A DNA stretch of 64,000 nt from an uncultured Haemophilus sp. (GTDB lineage: Bacteria; Pseudomonadota; Gammaproteobacteria; Enterobacterales; Pasteurellaceae). The stretch is from NCBI GenBank assembly GCA_905205995.1, contig CAJLFU010000001.1, positions 62,001 to 126,000 of the forward strand, given 5' to 3'. This document shows positions 37,908 to 47,879 of this stretch, in pieces (position 1 is the first letter of the stretch; the number at the start of each line of letters is the position of its first letter). Under the pieces are notes generated by a model. That model saw only the letters and a program-made list of their open reading frames with translations. It was not told where the DNA came from and made no database searches. Both the position numbers and the translations under genes were made by a program.

Positions 37908-39317
37908 TCAATCAAACCTATCCGCCAATAAAAACTGCAAGACTGCATCCATTCTTAAATGCGGGATGCTTTCACCTTGTTGTAAAACTTGAGGTTCAAA
38001 GGAATCAAAATCAAAAGATTGTTTTGACCAGAACTCAGCATTAGGTAGTTTACTTGGAACAGATCCTGGATAAAGTGTAATCAGTTGTTTATCTAAAGAA
38101 CGCACACCTTGAATAGCTTTGATTTGTTTACCGTTTTGATTAACTAAAACCTGTTTTGTTGCTCTAATCGCAGCAATTGCCGTATATTCTGTATCAATCC
38201 CTTCAAATTCAACATGACGACCGCCTTCTTGCACCAATTGGCGCATCAGGCTGATTAGGTTTTGAATTTGATCTGTCGTGATATGATCGGCTTTTGTTGC
38301 CACAAACATGAGTTTATCAATATTCGGGGAAAACAAGCGATTAAGTAAATTGCGTTTCCCATAATGGAAATTTTTGAAAAGCTGATTAAGCCCCGTTTGC
38401 ATATCGATAAAGGCTTGTTGACTGTGATTCAGTGGCGTTAAGCAATCGGCTAAAATCACCTGGCGATCAAAAGTAGAAAAATAATTTTCATAAAAGCCTT
38501 TCACCACCTTATTACGATAATAATCATATCGCTTATTCAACACGGCAAAATAGCTATTGGATTTCGCTTCTCTTTTCAGTTTTTGCCATTGTTCTTCCGA
38601 CAAATGCAATAACGGGAAAAATTGCAAAACAGGTGCGCCTTCTAATTCCCCAGGCAAGACAAATCGGCCTGGTTGAATAAATTGCATTCCTTCTACTTTG
38701 CAGGCAAGCAAATAATCGGTATAAGATTTTGCAATCTGCGCTAAAACATCTTCATTAACGACCGCACTTAGATCGAGTTTTTTCAGTTTATCCAACCAAT
38801 CTTGAGCAAACTGCTGGCGAATACCTGATGTAATTTTAGCTTGTTCAAGTGACCATTGTTGAAAATCTAAATTCAGCAAAGGTAAATCCAATAGCCATTC
38901 ACCAGGGTAATCAAAAATATCCAAGTATAATGTACCACGTTCTTTAAAATGGCGAAGTAAGCCTGATTGGCGTTCAAAACGAATAGCAAGACGTGTTTCA
39001 CTTACCCCTCGGGTAGATTGGCACCATTGTGGAGGATTATTCATTAAATCATTGAGATTCGCTTCATAATCAAAACGTGGAATACTTAAATCCTGCTGTG
39101 GCACACGTTTTACTGCCAAAATAGATTGATTTCGGGCAGCCTCAAATAAAGGAAGATGAGCATTTCCCTCTTGATTAATATATAACAATTGATTAATCAA
39201 GCTCGTAATAAAGGCTGTTTTACCGCTTCGACTTAGCCCTGTCACAGCTAAACGTAAAGTGCGGTCAAATCCACGATTGATTATTTGATTAATTTCCCGA
39301 TTAATTGATTTAAACAT
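37908..39317 (-). CDS. ycjX: YcjX-like P-loop ATPase/GTPase (DUF463)
   Basis: Cytoplasmic protein of 469 residues with Walker A GLSRSGKTAF at 27-36 and a later DYPGEWLLDLPLL near 135, which serves as the switch/Walker B. FVATKADHIT near 326 resembles the TKxD base-recognition motif of GTPases. DUF463 proteins are induced with the phage-shock response in E. coli; crystal structures show dynamin-like GTPase features. It starts 88 bases from the divergent sapA and is on the same strand as sodC. The usual partner ycjF is 3 kb downstream. Confidence 0.9.
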   Translation of the reverse strand: MFKSINREINQIINRGFDRTLRLAVTGLSRSGKTAFITSLINQLLYINQEGNAHLPLFEAARNQSILAVKRVPQQDLSIPRFDYEANLNDLMNNPPQWCQSTRGVSETRLAIRFERQSGLLRHFKERGTLYLDIFDYPGEWLLDLPLLNLDFQQWSLEQAKITSGIRQQFAQDWLDKLKKLDLSAVVNEDVLAQIAKSYTDYLLACKVEGMQFIQPGRFVLPGELEGAPVLQFFPLLHLSEEQWQKLKREAKSNSYFAVLNKRYDYYRNKVVKGFYENYFSTFDRQVILADCLTPLNHSQQAFIDMQTGLNQLFKNFHYGKRNLLNRLFSPNIDKLMFVATKADHITTDQIQNLISLMRQLVQEGGRHVEFEGIDTEYTAIAAIRATKQVLVNQNGKQIKAIQGVRSLDKQLITLYPGSVPSKLPNAEFWSKQSFDFDSFEPQVLQQGESIPHLRMDAVLQFLLADRFD

Positions 39318-39405
39318 ATCCTAAAAATCCAATAACTAGCCATTTTTGCCAAGATATTTTACAATTCACTCAATTTATCACAAAACGGTCTTTAATAATA
39401 AAGCT

Positions 39406-41106
39406 ATGTTACGTCGAAATGTCACTTTTTGTTTTTTATTGTGTGGGTTGAGCCAAATTAATCTGGCACAAGCCGCGCCAAGCATGCCCAAAATTCTGAC
39501 AGAAAACGGCTTAACATACTGCACGAATGCATCGGGTTTTTCCTTTAACCCGCAAACTGCAGACGCCGGCACCAGTATGAATGTGGTGACGGAGCAAATT
39601 TATAACAAACTGTTTGATATTAAAGATCATAGTGCTGCGCTTGTTCCAGTATTAGCACAATCCTATTCAATTTCATCTGATGGCAAACAAATTCTCATTA
39701 ATCTTCGTAAAGGGGTAAAATTCCATCGTACTCCTTGGTTTACACCAACTCGTGACTTTAATGCCGAAGATGTGGTCTTTTCGATTAATCGTGTTTTAGG
39801 GCACGATACTTATCTGCCAACACTTTCAGATGATGTGGTAACTTATAAAAATCCGCAATATAGAATCTTCCACGAGCAGGCCAAGAAGGTTCACTTTCCG
39901 TATTTTGAAAGTATTAAGCTGAATCAAAAAATTAAAAGTATCACAGCAACCAATCCTTATCAGGTCAAAATTGAACTGTTTGAACCCGATGCCTCAATTC
40001 TGTCGCATCTTGCCAGTCAGTACTCTATTATTTTCTCGCAAGAATATGCGTATCAATTAAGTGCCGATGATAATCTCACCCAATTAGACACACACCCTGT
40101 TGGCACGGGCCCTTATCAAGTGAAAGATTATGTTTATAACCAATATGTTCGCTTGGTACGCAATGAAGATTATTGGAAAAAAGAAGCCAAAATTAAAAAT
40201 ATTATTGTGGATCTTTCAGCGGATCGTACAGGGCGTTTAATTAAATTCTTTAATAATGAATGTCAAATCGCTTCTTATCCCGAAGTCAGTCAACTCGGCT
40301 TGTTAAGTGAAAAAGATGATCGCTACTATCTGCAATCTACAGATGGCATGAACTTGGCCTATTTGGCTTTCAATTTCCAAAAGCCATTAATGCAAGATAA
40401 AACTATTCGTCAAGCCATTTCGCAAAGCTTAAACCGTTTTAGAATTGTGCGAAATATTTACCACAATACAGCAACCGTAGCGAATAACATTATCCCTGAT
40501 ATTTCTTGGGCTTCTGCGATTAATACACCTGATTTTTCTTATGATTATCAGCCCTCAGAAGCGGAAAAAACGTTGCGCGATAAAAAACTCACGTTAAAAA
40601 TGTGGGTAATAAACGAAGAGCAAGTATATAACCCTGCACCAATTAAAATGGCGGAGCTCATTAAATGGGATTTAGCCAAAGCGGGAGTGGATGTTAAAGT
40701 GCGGTCAGTCACACGTACATATTTAATCGAACAATTACGCAAAGGCACAGAAGATTATGATTTAATCTTAACGGGTTGGCTTGCTGGAAACCTTGATCCT
40801 GACGGTTTTATGCGTCCAATTTTAAGTTGTGATACACAAAAGGAAATCACTAATCTCTCTAATTGGTGTAACCCAGAATTCGATAAGATGATGGATCGTG
40901 CACTATCCACCAATCATTTGTATGAACGTTCTAAAGCATATAACAATGCGCAAGAGCTCATTTTAAACGAATTACCTATTGTGCCAATTGCAAACGTCAA
41001 ACGGCTTTTGGTTGCACGTGGTAATGTAAAAGGAATTGAGATGACCCCATTTGGTAGCATCAATTTTTCTACCTTGTATTTCATGAAAAATAAGGAGAAA
41101 AAATAA
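39406..41106 (+). CDS. sapA: Peptide ABC transporter substrate-binding protein SapA
   Basis: Periplasmic binding protein of the DppA/OppA class, 566 residues. Signal peptide 1-24 (cleavage after AQA). A cluster-C fold is evident: FNPQTADAG near 45, LRKGVKFHRTPWFTP near 102-116, NAEDVVFSINRVLG near 120-133, and DYDLILTGWLAGNLDPDGF near 450-468. In H. influenzae SapA binds antimicrobial peptides and heme. I place the start at MLRRNVTF (39406); a 20-residue longer frame starts too close to ycjX. The stop shares one base with sapB (TAATG). Confidence 0.94.
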   Translation: MLRRNVTFCFLLCGLSQINLAQAAPSMPKILTENGLTYCTNASGFSFNPQTADAGTSMNVVTEQIYNKLFDIKDHSAALVPVLAQSYSISSDGKQILINLRKGVKFHRTPWFTPTRDFNAEDVVFSINRVLGHDTYLPTLSDDVVTYKNPQYRIFHEQAKKVHFPYFESIKLNQKIKSITATNPYQVKIELFEPDASILSHLASQYSIIFSQEYAYQLSADDNLTQLDTHPVGTGPYQVKDYVYNQYVRLVRNEDYWKKEAKIKNIIVDLSADRTGRLIKFFNNECQIASYPEVSQLGLLSEKDDRYYLQSTDGMNLAYLAFNFQKPLMQDKTIRQAISQSLNRFRIVRNIYHNTATVANNIIPDISWASAINTPDFSYDYQPSEAEKTLRDKKLTLKMWVINEEQVYNPAPIKMAELIKWDLAKAGVDVKVRSVTRTYLIEQLRKGTEDYDLILTGWLAGNLDPDGFMRPILSCDTQKEITNLSNWCNPEFDKMMDRALSTNHLYERSKAYNNAQELILNELPIVPIANVKRLLVARGNVKGIEMTPFGSINFSTLYFMKNKEKK

Positions 41107-42071
41107 TGCTCTTTTCAGCAATTCGTTATGTCATTTGGGTAAGCATTTTATTATTGATTTTATCCGTATTAAGCTTTGGGATTTTAATGCGAGATCCGCT
41201 CAATGCAGATCTTGTCACAAATAACATTTATAGTGCTTATTATCATTACCTTACATCATTGTTACAGGGTGATTTAGGGATTACCTATAACGGCGGAGAA
41301 TCGTTAAAAGATTTAATTTTTACTGTATTACCTCCCACGTTAGAACTCTGTTTTACCGCACTTTTATTGGCTTGCATCTTAGGTATTCCTCTCGGCGTAT
41401 TAAGTGCGGTCTATAATCAGCGTCCTTGTGCACGCGCATTGCAAAGTATCTCTAATGTAGGTTTGTCTATTCCTATTTTCTGGTTTGCCCCGATTTTGCT
41501 CTATGTGGCAGCGATTCAAAGCTGGGAGATTGCAGCCATCGGGCAGTATAATTTACTGTATGAAATCAAACCTATCACAGGCTTCCCTACCATTGATATG
41601 TGGTTTGTTGATGTCCCTTACCGAACCAAAATCGTACAAAACGTTTTACAGCATTTAGCCTTACCGACATTAGTGCTTTGTATTCTGCCGACAATGGAAT
41701 TTATCCGAATCATTCAGCAACGAGCTGATTATTTACTTCAACAAGAATATGCAAAAGCGGCTGTAACACGTGGATGGTCGAAATGGACGATTTTAAAACG
41801 TTACGTTTTTCGTAATACATTTCCATTATTAATTCCACAGCTTACTCGCGTATTTACCTTAGTATTAACACAATGTATGCTGGTAGAAAACGTTTTAGGT
41901 TGGCCTGGAATTGGGCGTTGGCTCATTGATGCCGTCACACAACAAGATTACAACAGTATTTCGGCTGGTGTCGTTGTGATCGGTGTTTGCATCATCATTA
42001 TTGATACCTTAGCCAAGTTGCTGATGTTTATGTTAGATCCATTTAATAAGAAGGGCTGGTATGCAAGATAG
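41106..42071 (+). CDS. sapB: Peptide ABC transporter permease SapB
   Basis: A 321-residue inner-membrane permease with about six helices and the MetI-type EAA loop QEYAKAAVTRGWSKWTILKRYVFRN near 218-242. VLGWPGIGRWLIDAVTQQDY near 265 is common to DppB-type proteins. Two uptake signals lie inside, one encoding TALL in a helix. It starts on the last base of sapA and overlaps sapC by 11 bases. Confidence 0.93.
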   Translation: MLFSAIRYVIWVSILLLILSVLSFGILMRDPLNADLVTNNIYSAYYHYLTSLLQGDLGITYNGGESLKDLIFTVLPPTLELCFTALLLACILGIPLGVLSAVYNQRPCARALQSISNVGLSIPIFWFAPILLYVAAIQSWEIAAIGQYNLLYEIKPITGFPTIDMWFVDVPYRTKIVQNVLQHLALPTLVLCILPTMEFIRIIQQRADYLLQQEYAKAAVTRGWSKWTILKRYVFRNTFPLLIPQLTRVFTLVLTQCMLVENVLGWPGIGRWLIDAVTQQDYNSISAGVVVIGVCIIIIDTLAKLLMFMLDPFNKKGWYAR

Positions 42072-42948
42072 AGAACCTGATGAATTTCGCGAAAGCACCT
42101 CCCTCTTTCAAATTTGGTTGCTTTTCCGCCAAAATCGTGTGGCATTATTTAGTTTCTACTTATTTTTTGTCCTGATTTTGGTCGCTCTTTTCCCGAAACT
42201 AATCATGCCTTATAGCGAAAGCATGGAGTTTGTCGGTGAAGAACTCATGCCGCCATCTTGGGTAGAAAAAGGGCGCATCGCTTTTTTCTTTGGTACCGAT
42301 GATCTTGGCCGCGATGTACTCAGTCGATTAATCATGGGAACACAATACACCCTTGGTTCATCCCTTTTGGTAGTTATTGCCGTGGCGATTATTGGTGGTG
42401 CATTAGGTATTCTCGCGGGTATGTCTGACGGGATTAAAGCGCGTTTTTTAGGTCATTTTTTTGATGCTTTTTTATCGATTCCTATTTTGCTGATTGCCAT
42501 TATCATTTCCACGTTAATGGAACCAAGCTTAATGAATGCGATGTTTGCTACCCTACTGGCCATTTTGCCGTATTTTGTATATGCCATTTATCAAGCGATT
42601 CAGCAAGAGCTAAAAAAAGACTACGTACTCTTACTGAAATTAGATGGTATTTCAAACTGGGAATTATTAAAAACCACAATCTTACCGAATATTAGTATCG
42701 TCTATACGCAAGAAATCGCTCGCGCATTTGTTGTGGCAATTTTAGATATCACAGCACTAAGTTTTATTTCTCTTGGTGCGCAACGCCCTATGCCAGAATG
42801 GGGTGCGATGATTAAAGACTCGCTAGAGTTGATTTATCTTGCTCCTTGGACAGTATTATTACCTGGTTTTGCTATTATTTTTACCATTTTATTAAGCATT
42901 ATTTTTACTAACGGATTGTGTCAAGCAATCAATAAATATTACGAGTAA
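42061..42948 (+). CDS. sapC: Peptide ABC transporter permease SapC
   Basis: The second permease, 295 residues. An N-terminal cytoplasmic stretch is followed by one helix (about 27-47), a periplasmic loop and about five more helices. TDDLGRDVLSRLIMGTQYTL near 79-98 is the DppC-type signature, and the EAA loop is KKDYVLLLKLDGISNWELLKT near 182, with Leu-Leu-Lys in place of the usual Ala-Ala-Arg. It starts 11 bases before the sapB stop and ends 3 bases before sapD. Confidence 0.92.
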   Translation: MQDREPDEFRESTSLFQIWLLFRQNRVALFSFYLFFVLILVALFPKLIMPYSESMEFVGEELMPPSWVEKGRIAFFFGTDDLGRDVLSRLIMGTQYTLGSSLLVVIAVAIIGGALGILAGMSDGIKARFLGHFFDAFLSIPILLIAIIISTLMEPSLMNAMFATLLAILPYFVYAIYQAIQQELKKDYVLLLKLDGISNWELLKTTILPNISIVYTQEIARAFVVAILDITALSFISLGAQRPMPEWGAMIKDSLELIYLAPWTVLLPGFAIIFTILLSIIFTNGLCQAINKYYE

Positions 42949-42951
42949 CTC

Positions 42952-44007
42952 ATGGCGCTGTTAGATATTCGCAATCTAAATATTGAAATTCAAACACCAA
43001 ACGGCCGCATAAAAATTGTGGACGGCGTCAATCTTTCGCTTAATGAAGGGGAAATTCTAGGACTCGTCGGTGAATCAGGTTCCGGTAAAAGCTTAATCGC
43101 TAAAGTAATCAGTAATTCCATAAAAGACAACTGGATTGTCACGGCTGACCGTTTTCGTTTTAATGATATTGAATTGCTTAAACTCACACCGAATCAACGT
43201 CGAAAAATCGTCGGAAAAGAAATTTCAATGATCTTCCAAAACCCATTAAGTTGCCTTGATCCAAGCCGAAAAATTGGTAAGCAGCTTATCCAAAGCATTC
43301 CAAACTGGACTTTTAAAGGCCGTTGGTGGCAATGGTTTGGTTGGAAAAAACGTCGCGCAATTGAACTACTACACCGTGTAGGGATTAAAGACCATAAAGA
43401 CATTATGGCAAGTTATCCAGATGATCTCACTGAAGGTGAAGGTCAAAAAGTGATGATTGCTGTGGCAGTGGCGAATCAACCTCGTCTATTAATTGCGGAC
43501 GAACCCACTAATTCTTTGGAATCTATCACTGCCTTGCAAATTTTCCGTTTGCTTTCGAGCATGAATCAAAACCAAGGTACAACGATTTTATTAGCAAGTA
43601 ACGATCTAAAAAGTATCAGCGAATGGTGCGATAGTATTTCTGTACTTTATTGTGGACAAAATACGGAATCGGGACCAACAGAACAATTATTGGAAACGCC
43701 TCATCACCCTTATACGCAAGCCTTGCTCTACTCTGTGCCGGATTTTAGTCGTCCTTTAAGCTTTAAAAGCAAATTAGGGACACTCGAAGGCACTGTGCCG
43801 ATTTTGGAACAAATGCCTATTGGTTGTCGTTTAGGGCCACGTTGTCCTTTCGCTCAACGTGAATGCATTCAAAAACCAAGCCGCTATCGCATTAAACAGC
43901 ATGAGTTCTCCTGCCATCATCCGATCAATCTTCGAGAACGGCAGTTTAAAGATAAAGTGGCCGCTTCACCGCTTACGCTTAACACTGAATCAAAAGGAAA
44001 CGAATAA
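42952..44007 (+). CDS. sapD: Peptide ABC transporter ATPase SapD
   Basis: The 351 residues are an OppD-type ATPase. Walker A is GESGSGKS at 40-47, the signature is degenerate ([14 protein letters not shown] near 157-170), Walker B is [12 protein letters not shown] near 177, and the switch-loop His is replaced by Asn ([10 protein letters not shown] near 215). The C-terminal oligopeptide motif with cysteines is present ([15 protein letters not shown] near 285). SapD also supports Trk potassium uptake in E. coli. It shares one base with sapF (TAATG). Confidence 0.92.
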   Translation: MALLDIRNLNIEIQTPNGRIKIVDGVNLSLNEGEILGLVGESGSGKSLIAKVISNSIKDNWIVTADRFRFNDIELLKLTPNQRRKIVGKEISMIFQNPLSCLDPSRKIGKQLIQSIPNWTFKGRWWQWFGWKKRRAIELLHRVGIKDHKDIMASYPDDLTEGEGQKVMIAVAVANQPRLLIADEPTNSLESITALQIFRLLSSMNQNQGTTILLASNDLKSISEWCDSISVLYCGQNTESGPTEQLLETPHHPYTQALLYSVPDFSRPLSFKSKLGTLEGTVPILEQMPIGCRLGPRCPFAQRECIQKPSRYRIKQHEFSCHHPINLRERQFKDKVAASPLTLNTESKGNE

Positions 44008-44810
44008 TGCCATTATTGAAAGTGGAAAATCTCAGTAAAACCTTTGATGGTCCAGCCAAACTTTTTGGGTCTGAGCAGTTTTATGCGGTAAAGGATGTCA
44101 GCTTTTCGCTTAGTCGGAAAGAAACACTTGCGATTATTGGTAAAAATGGTTCAGGAAAATCCACCTTAGTGAAAATGATTGCAGGAATTACCCCTCCTAC
44201 ATCTGGAAAAATCTTATTTAATAATTTACCGCTTCAATTTGAAGATTTTCAGTATCGTGCGCAACATATCCGAATGGTTTTCCAAGATGCAAATTCAGCG
44301 TTTAATCCGCGTTTAAATATTGGACAAGCCTTAGATGCACCACTGCGATTAATTACCGATTGGGATGAAGAAACTCGTAACGAAAAGATCTTTGAAACAC
44401 TTTCTCTGGTGGGGCTTTATCCTGATTACACCAATCTTAAAATTAAACATCTTTCGGTCAGTCAAAAACAACGAATTGCCTTAGCTCGTGCACTGATTCT
44501 TCAACCTGAGATCATTATTATTGATGATGCATTGAGTGCGTTAGATGCCTCTGTGCGTATTCAATTGCTTAATCTAATTTTAGATTTACAAGAACATTTA
44601 GGTATTTCCTATATTTATGTCGGACAAAATTTAGGCATTATCAAACACATTGCAGATCAGGTGCTGGTTATGGACGAAGGTGAAATTATCGAGTCTGGCA
44701 CACCGAGAGAAATCTTTACCAATCCTCAAAATAATATTACTCGCCTTCTTGTAGAAAGCCATTTTGGTCAATTACTCGATAAAAATGCTTGGCAAACAAC
44801 CACTTCCTAA
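44007..44810 (+). CDS. sapF: Peptide ABC transporter ATPase SapF
   Basis: The 267-residue partner ATPase. Walker A is GKNGSGKS at 45-52. The signature is [15 protein letters not shown] near 151, Walker B reads [12 protein letters not shown] near 171 with Asp where the catalytic Glu is expected, and the switch position is Gln ([12 protein letters not shown] near 211), also Gln in E. coli SapF as I recall. It therefore probably hydrolyses ATP weakly. It is the last gene of the sap operon here; I see no sapZ-like gene after it. Confidence 0.9.
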   Translation: MPLLKVENLSKTFDGPAKLFGSEQFYAVKDVSFSLSRKETLAIIGKNGSGKSTLVKMIAGITPPTSGKILFNNLPLQFEDFQYRAQHIRMVFQDANSAFNPRLNIGQALDAPLRLITDWDEETRNEKIFETLSLVGLYPDYTNLKIKHLSVSQKQRIALARALILQPEIIIIDDALSALDASVRIQLLNLILDLQEHLGISYIYVGQNLGIIKHIADQVLVMDEGEIIESGTPREIFTNPQNNITRLLVESHFGQLLDKNAWQTTTS

Positions 44811-44905
44811 TCATCTGTAAATTCAAGTTAGGCATAGACATCTTAAAAAAACGTCTTTAAAATTGACCGCTCTTTTCATTCTTTTAACAAAATAGGAAAG
44901 CAACT

Positions 44906-45838
44906 ATGCAAGCATTATTAAAACTCACTAACTTTGTGAGCAAAACTTTCGCACTATGGGCGATTGTTTTTGCTCTTCTCGCCTTTCTCTTCCCTGCACA
45001 ATTTAAAATTTTTGCACCATTCATTCCTTACCTTTTAGGTTTAGTGATGTTTGGTATGGGGATTACCTTAACGTTTGCTGATTTCAGTGAAGTGGCTAAA
45101 CACCCTAAATCTGTATTTATTGGTGTGGCAGGTCAATTTATCATTATGCCTGCTGTCGCATTCGGGTTAGCAAAAGCCTTTAATTTGCCAGCTGATTTAG
45201 CGGTTGGCGTGATTCTTGTAGGTTCTTGCCCAGGTGGCACTTCATCAAACGTAATGACTTACTTAGCGAGAGGTAACACTGCGCTTTCTGTCACTTGTAC
45301 CACAATTTCAACCTTACTTTCACCAGTATTAACCCCTGCTATTTTCTATGTATTAGCAAGCCAATGGTTAGATATTAATGCGGGCGCGATGTTTATGTCT
45401 GTATTACAAATGGTATTATTCCCAATTTTCTTAGGTTTAGTCGTTCATGCACTCTTCAAAAAACAAGTGGAACAAGCAAGCCAAACTATGCCATTAGTGT
45501 CTGTTATTTCTATCGTCTTAATCTTGGCAGCGGTAGTGGCAGTAAGCAAAGATAAAATCATAGAATCAGGTCTATTAATTTTCAGCGTGGTAGTTTTACA
45601 TAACTGCTTAGGCTATTTAATTGGTTACTTTGCGGCAAAATTATTTAAACTTAATACGGCGGATAGTAAAGCGGTGGCAATTGAAGTGGGTATGCAAAAC
45701 TCTGCTTTAGGTGCTGCATTAGCTGCTGCTCATTTCAACCCAATTGCAGCGGTACCAAGTGCCTTATTTAGTTTCTGGCACAATGTATCGGGTCCAATTT
45801 TGGCGAATATTTTCTCTAATATCAAAAATGAAAAATAA
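44906..45838 (+). CDS. Bile acid:sodium symporter (BASS) family transporter
   Basis: The 310 residues make nine or ten helices. Signatures are [13 protein letters not shown] near 50-62, [32 protein letters not shown] near 105-136 (the GG-T-S crossover of the sodium site) and [18 protein letters not shown] near 255-272. This fold includes bacterial importers of pantoate, oxo-acids and other organic anions; bile acid is not necessarily the substrate. It starts 96 bases after sapF and has its own terminator. Confidence 0.88.
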   Translation: MQALLKLTNFVSKTFALWAIVFALLAFLFPAQFKIFAPFIPYLLGLVMFGMGITLTFADFSEVAKHPKSVFIGVAGQFIIMPAVAFGLAKAFNLPADLAVGVILVGSCPGGTSSNVMTYLARGNTALSVTCTTISTLLSPVLTPAIFYVLASQWLDINAGAMFMSVLQMVLFPIFLGLVVHALFKKQVEQASQTMPLVSVISIVLILAAVVAVSKDKIIESGLLIFSVVVLHNCLGYLIGYFAAKLFKLNTADSKAVAIEVGMQNSALGAALAAAHFNPIAAVPSALFSFWHNVSGPILANIFSNIKNEK

Positions 45839-45860
45839 GCGATTTGGGTAAAAAAAAATA

Positions 45861-45888
45861 AGGGCGGAAATTACATTCCGCCCTTTTT
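45861..45888. terminator. Bidirectional terminator, BASS gene/sppA
   Basis: GGGCGGAA (45862-45869) and TTCCGCCC (45876-45883) with A and T runs on both sides, between convergent genes. Confidence 0.88.
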
Positions 45889-45901
45889 GTATTTTACTGT
45901 T

Positions 45902-47764
45902 TTACTTAACCGAACCACAATTTAAACAATACAAATACTGCCCTTTTGGATCATTAAATTTGGTTAACACATTCAGTTGTTTTTTCACTTGATGCACTTC
46001 CTGTGGTAATCCTAACCAATTTGTCAGTAACACTTGGCCTTTTTGTTTAAGCTTACGATCTAATTGAGCTAAGAAGCTATTATCTTCATCAACCAACCAT
46101 TGCACACTAAAGCTATCCATATATTTATCCGGATTTTGGTTTACTAGGGCACCAGCTTTCTCAATAGATACATCTATATCACCTAATTCATCCACCAAAC
46201 CATTTTTATGTGCATCTTGCCCTAACCAAACTTGGCCTTGAGCAATTTTATCTACTTTATCTTTTGATAACTGACGACCACGGCTTACGACATCTAAGAA
46301 GCGGTCATAACCATTTTCAATACCAAGTTGATAGATATCTTGAGTATTTTTATTCAGAGGGCTTAAAGCTGATGTTTCCGCGAGATCTGTTGTCGCTACC
46401 CCATCGGTACTCATTCCCATTTTTTTAATCGTGTTTTCAAAGGTTGGGAATAATGTAAAGATCCCAATGGAACCCGTAATCGTATTTTTATCTGCCACAA
46501 TATAATCTGCAGTAGATGAAATCCAATAACCACCAGATGCAGCCATACCGCCCATAGATACCACAACAGGCTTACCTGCTTTTTGAAGATTTTCAGTTTC
46601 CTGACGAATAATTTCTGATGCAAAAGCGCTACCGCCCGGAGAATTAACACGGAGAACAACCGCCTTTACTTTCTCGTTATTGTAGGCTTGTCTCAATAAC
46701 TTCGCGATGGTATCGCCACCAGCTGATTCCTCATCACTTTCCCCATCAATAATTGTCCCTTCGACATTAACTACAGCAACGATATTTTTTTCATTTGGAT
46801 CAACAGAGAAACGATCACCTAAATCAGATAAATAATCTTCAAAATCTAATAATTTAGTATTTCCCTCTGCATCTCGACCAAAAAATGCGGTCAATTTTTT
46901 ATCTAAATCCAATCTTGTCGCAAAATGTGTCACTAACTGACGTTTTTTTACATAAGCCGTTTCATCACCCTTTAACGCTTTTAAATCACTAATATATTTT
47001 TGTGCATTGGGTAATACATCATTAGCGGTAATATGACGATTAACCATTAACGTTTGCATGTAGTTTTGCCACATACCCCCAAGCCATTTCTGCATATTCG
47101 CTCGTGCTTCTGGTGACATATCATCACGCAAGAAAGGTTCTACCGCGGACTTATATGTCCCCACTCGGAAAATATGCGGCGTAATTTCAAGTTTTTCGAG
47201 CATGGATTTGAAGTAAAGATTTTCCTGACGCAAACCTTGAATGCTGACTTGTCCAATCGGATTGAGATAAATTTCATCCGCAAAACTCGCAAGAAAATAT
47301 TGTGATTGTGTGTAATTGTCAGCATAAGCAATAACTGGCTTTTGTGATTCTTTAAAACTTTGAATGGCCTTTCCTACATACTCTAATGATGGAAGATCCC
47401 CCCCTTCAAAGTCATTTAAATTCAACACTAAACCACGAATTCGTTCATCATCTTTCGCAGATAAAATACTTTGCACCACATCAAAGGTTGAATATTTATA
47501 AGAGACTTTTTCATTATTTAAACGTTGGAGTTCCTTTTCCCAACTCAACATATCTTCCGTGTTATCCGCAAGATAGCCCGTTAAATTTAAATATAATGCA
47601 CCTTGATCACCTGATAAGACTTGGCTTTTCTTACCATCCCCAAAAAGGCCGACAAGAAAAATCAACGCTAAAACAAATAATAAAAACACAAAATTCATCA
47701 CAAGATTTCGGATAAAATTGAGTGCTTTACAACAAAATTTCAATACGCTTAAGATGTCATTCAT
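45902..47764 (-). CDS. sppA: Signal peptide peptidase SppA (protease IV)
   Basis: Membrane-bound protease of 620 residues that degrades cleaved signal peptides. One N-terminal helix (about 20-42) anchors two tandem SppA domains. The general-base Lys is in RVGTYKSAVEPFLRDDMS near 200, and the nucleophile Ser in VSMGGMAASGGYWIS near 405, the two-domain Ser/Lys arrangement of the E. coli 67-kDa type. The C-terminus ends in a CLNCG motif that I do not see in E. coli. Confidence 0.95.
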   Translation of the reverse strand: MNDILSVLKFCCKALNFIRNLVMNFVFLLFVLALIFLVGLFGDGKKSQVLSGDQGALYLNLTGYLADNTEDMLSWEKELQRLNNEKVSYKYSTFDVVQSILSAKDDERIRGLVLNLNDFEGGDLPSLEYVGKAIQSFKESQKPVIAYADNYTQSQYFLASFADEIYLNPIGQVSIQGLRQENLYFKSMLEKLEITPHIFRVGTYKSAVEPFLRDDMSPEARANMQKWLGGMWQNYMQTLMVNRHITANDVLPNAQKYISDLKALKGDETAYVKKRQLVTHFATRLDLDKKLTAFFGRDAEGNTKLLDFEDYLSDLGDRFSVDPNEKNIVAVVNVEGTIIDGESDEESAGGDTIAKLLRQAYNNEKVKAVVLRVNSPGGSAFASEIIRQETENLQKAGKPVVVSMGGMAASGGYWISSTADYIVADKNTITGSIGIFTLFPTFENTIKKMGMSTDGVATTDLAETSALSPLNKNTQDIYQLGIENGYDRFLDVVSRGRQLSKDKVDKIAQGQVWLGQDAHKNGLVDELGDIDVSIEKAGALVNQNPDKYMDSFSVQWLVDEDNSFLAQLDRKLKQKGQVLLTNWLGLPQEVHQVKKQLNVLTKFNDPKGQYLYCLNCGSVK

Positions 47765-47834
47765 GTGAAATTAAACCTTTAAAAACAGAAATAAAAATTG
47801 TGCGTAGCCTATCATAAAGTTTAGTGAAAAACTA

Positions 47835-47843
47835 TGTTATAAT
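47835..47843 (+). promoter_or_regulatory. Extended -10 promoter of ydjA-like gene
   Basis: TGTTATAAT is a perfect extended -10 (TG-N-TATAAT) at 47835-47843; there is no good -35. The start, near 47850, falls in an uptake signal (47846-47855). Confidence 0.6.
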
Positions 47844-47879
47844 TAACCGCACTTAAAACTAAAAAAAGGGAAAAACACT

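Noticed and set aside
37890..37915. TTGAT...ATCAA element near the ycjX stop as FNR box
   Set aside because: The spacing between half-sites is six bases, not four; it is better read as a hairpin at the end of ycjX.
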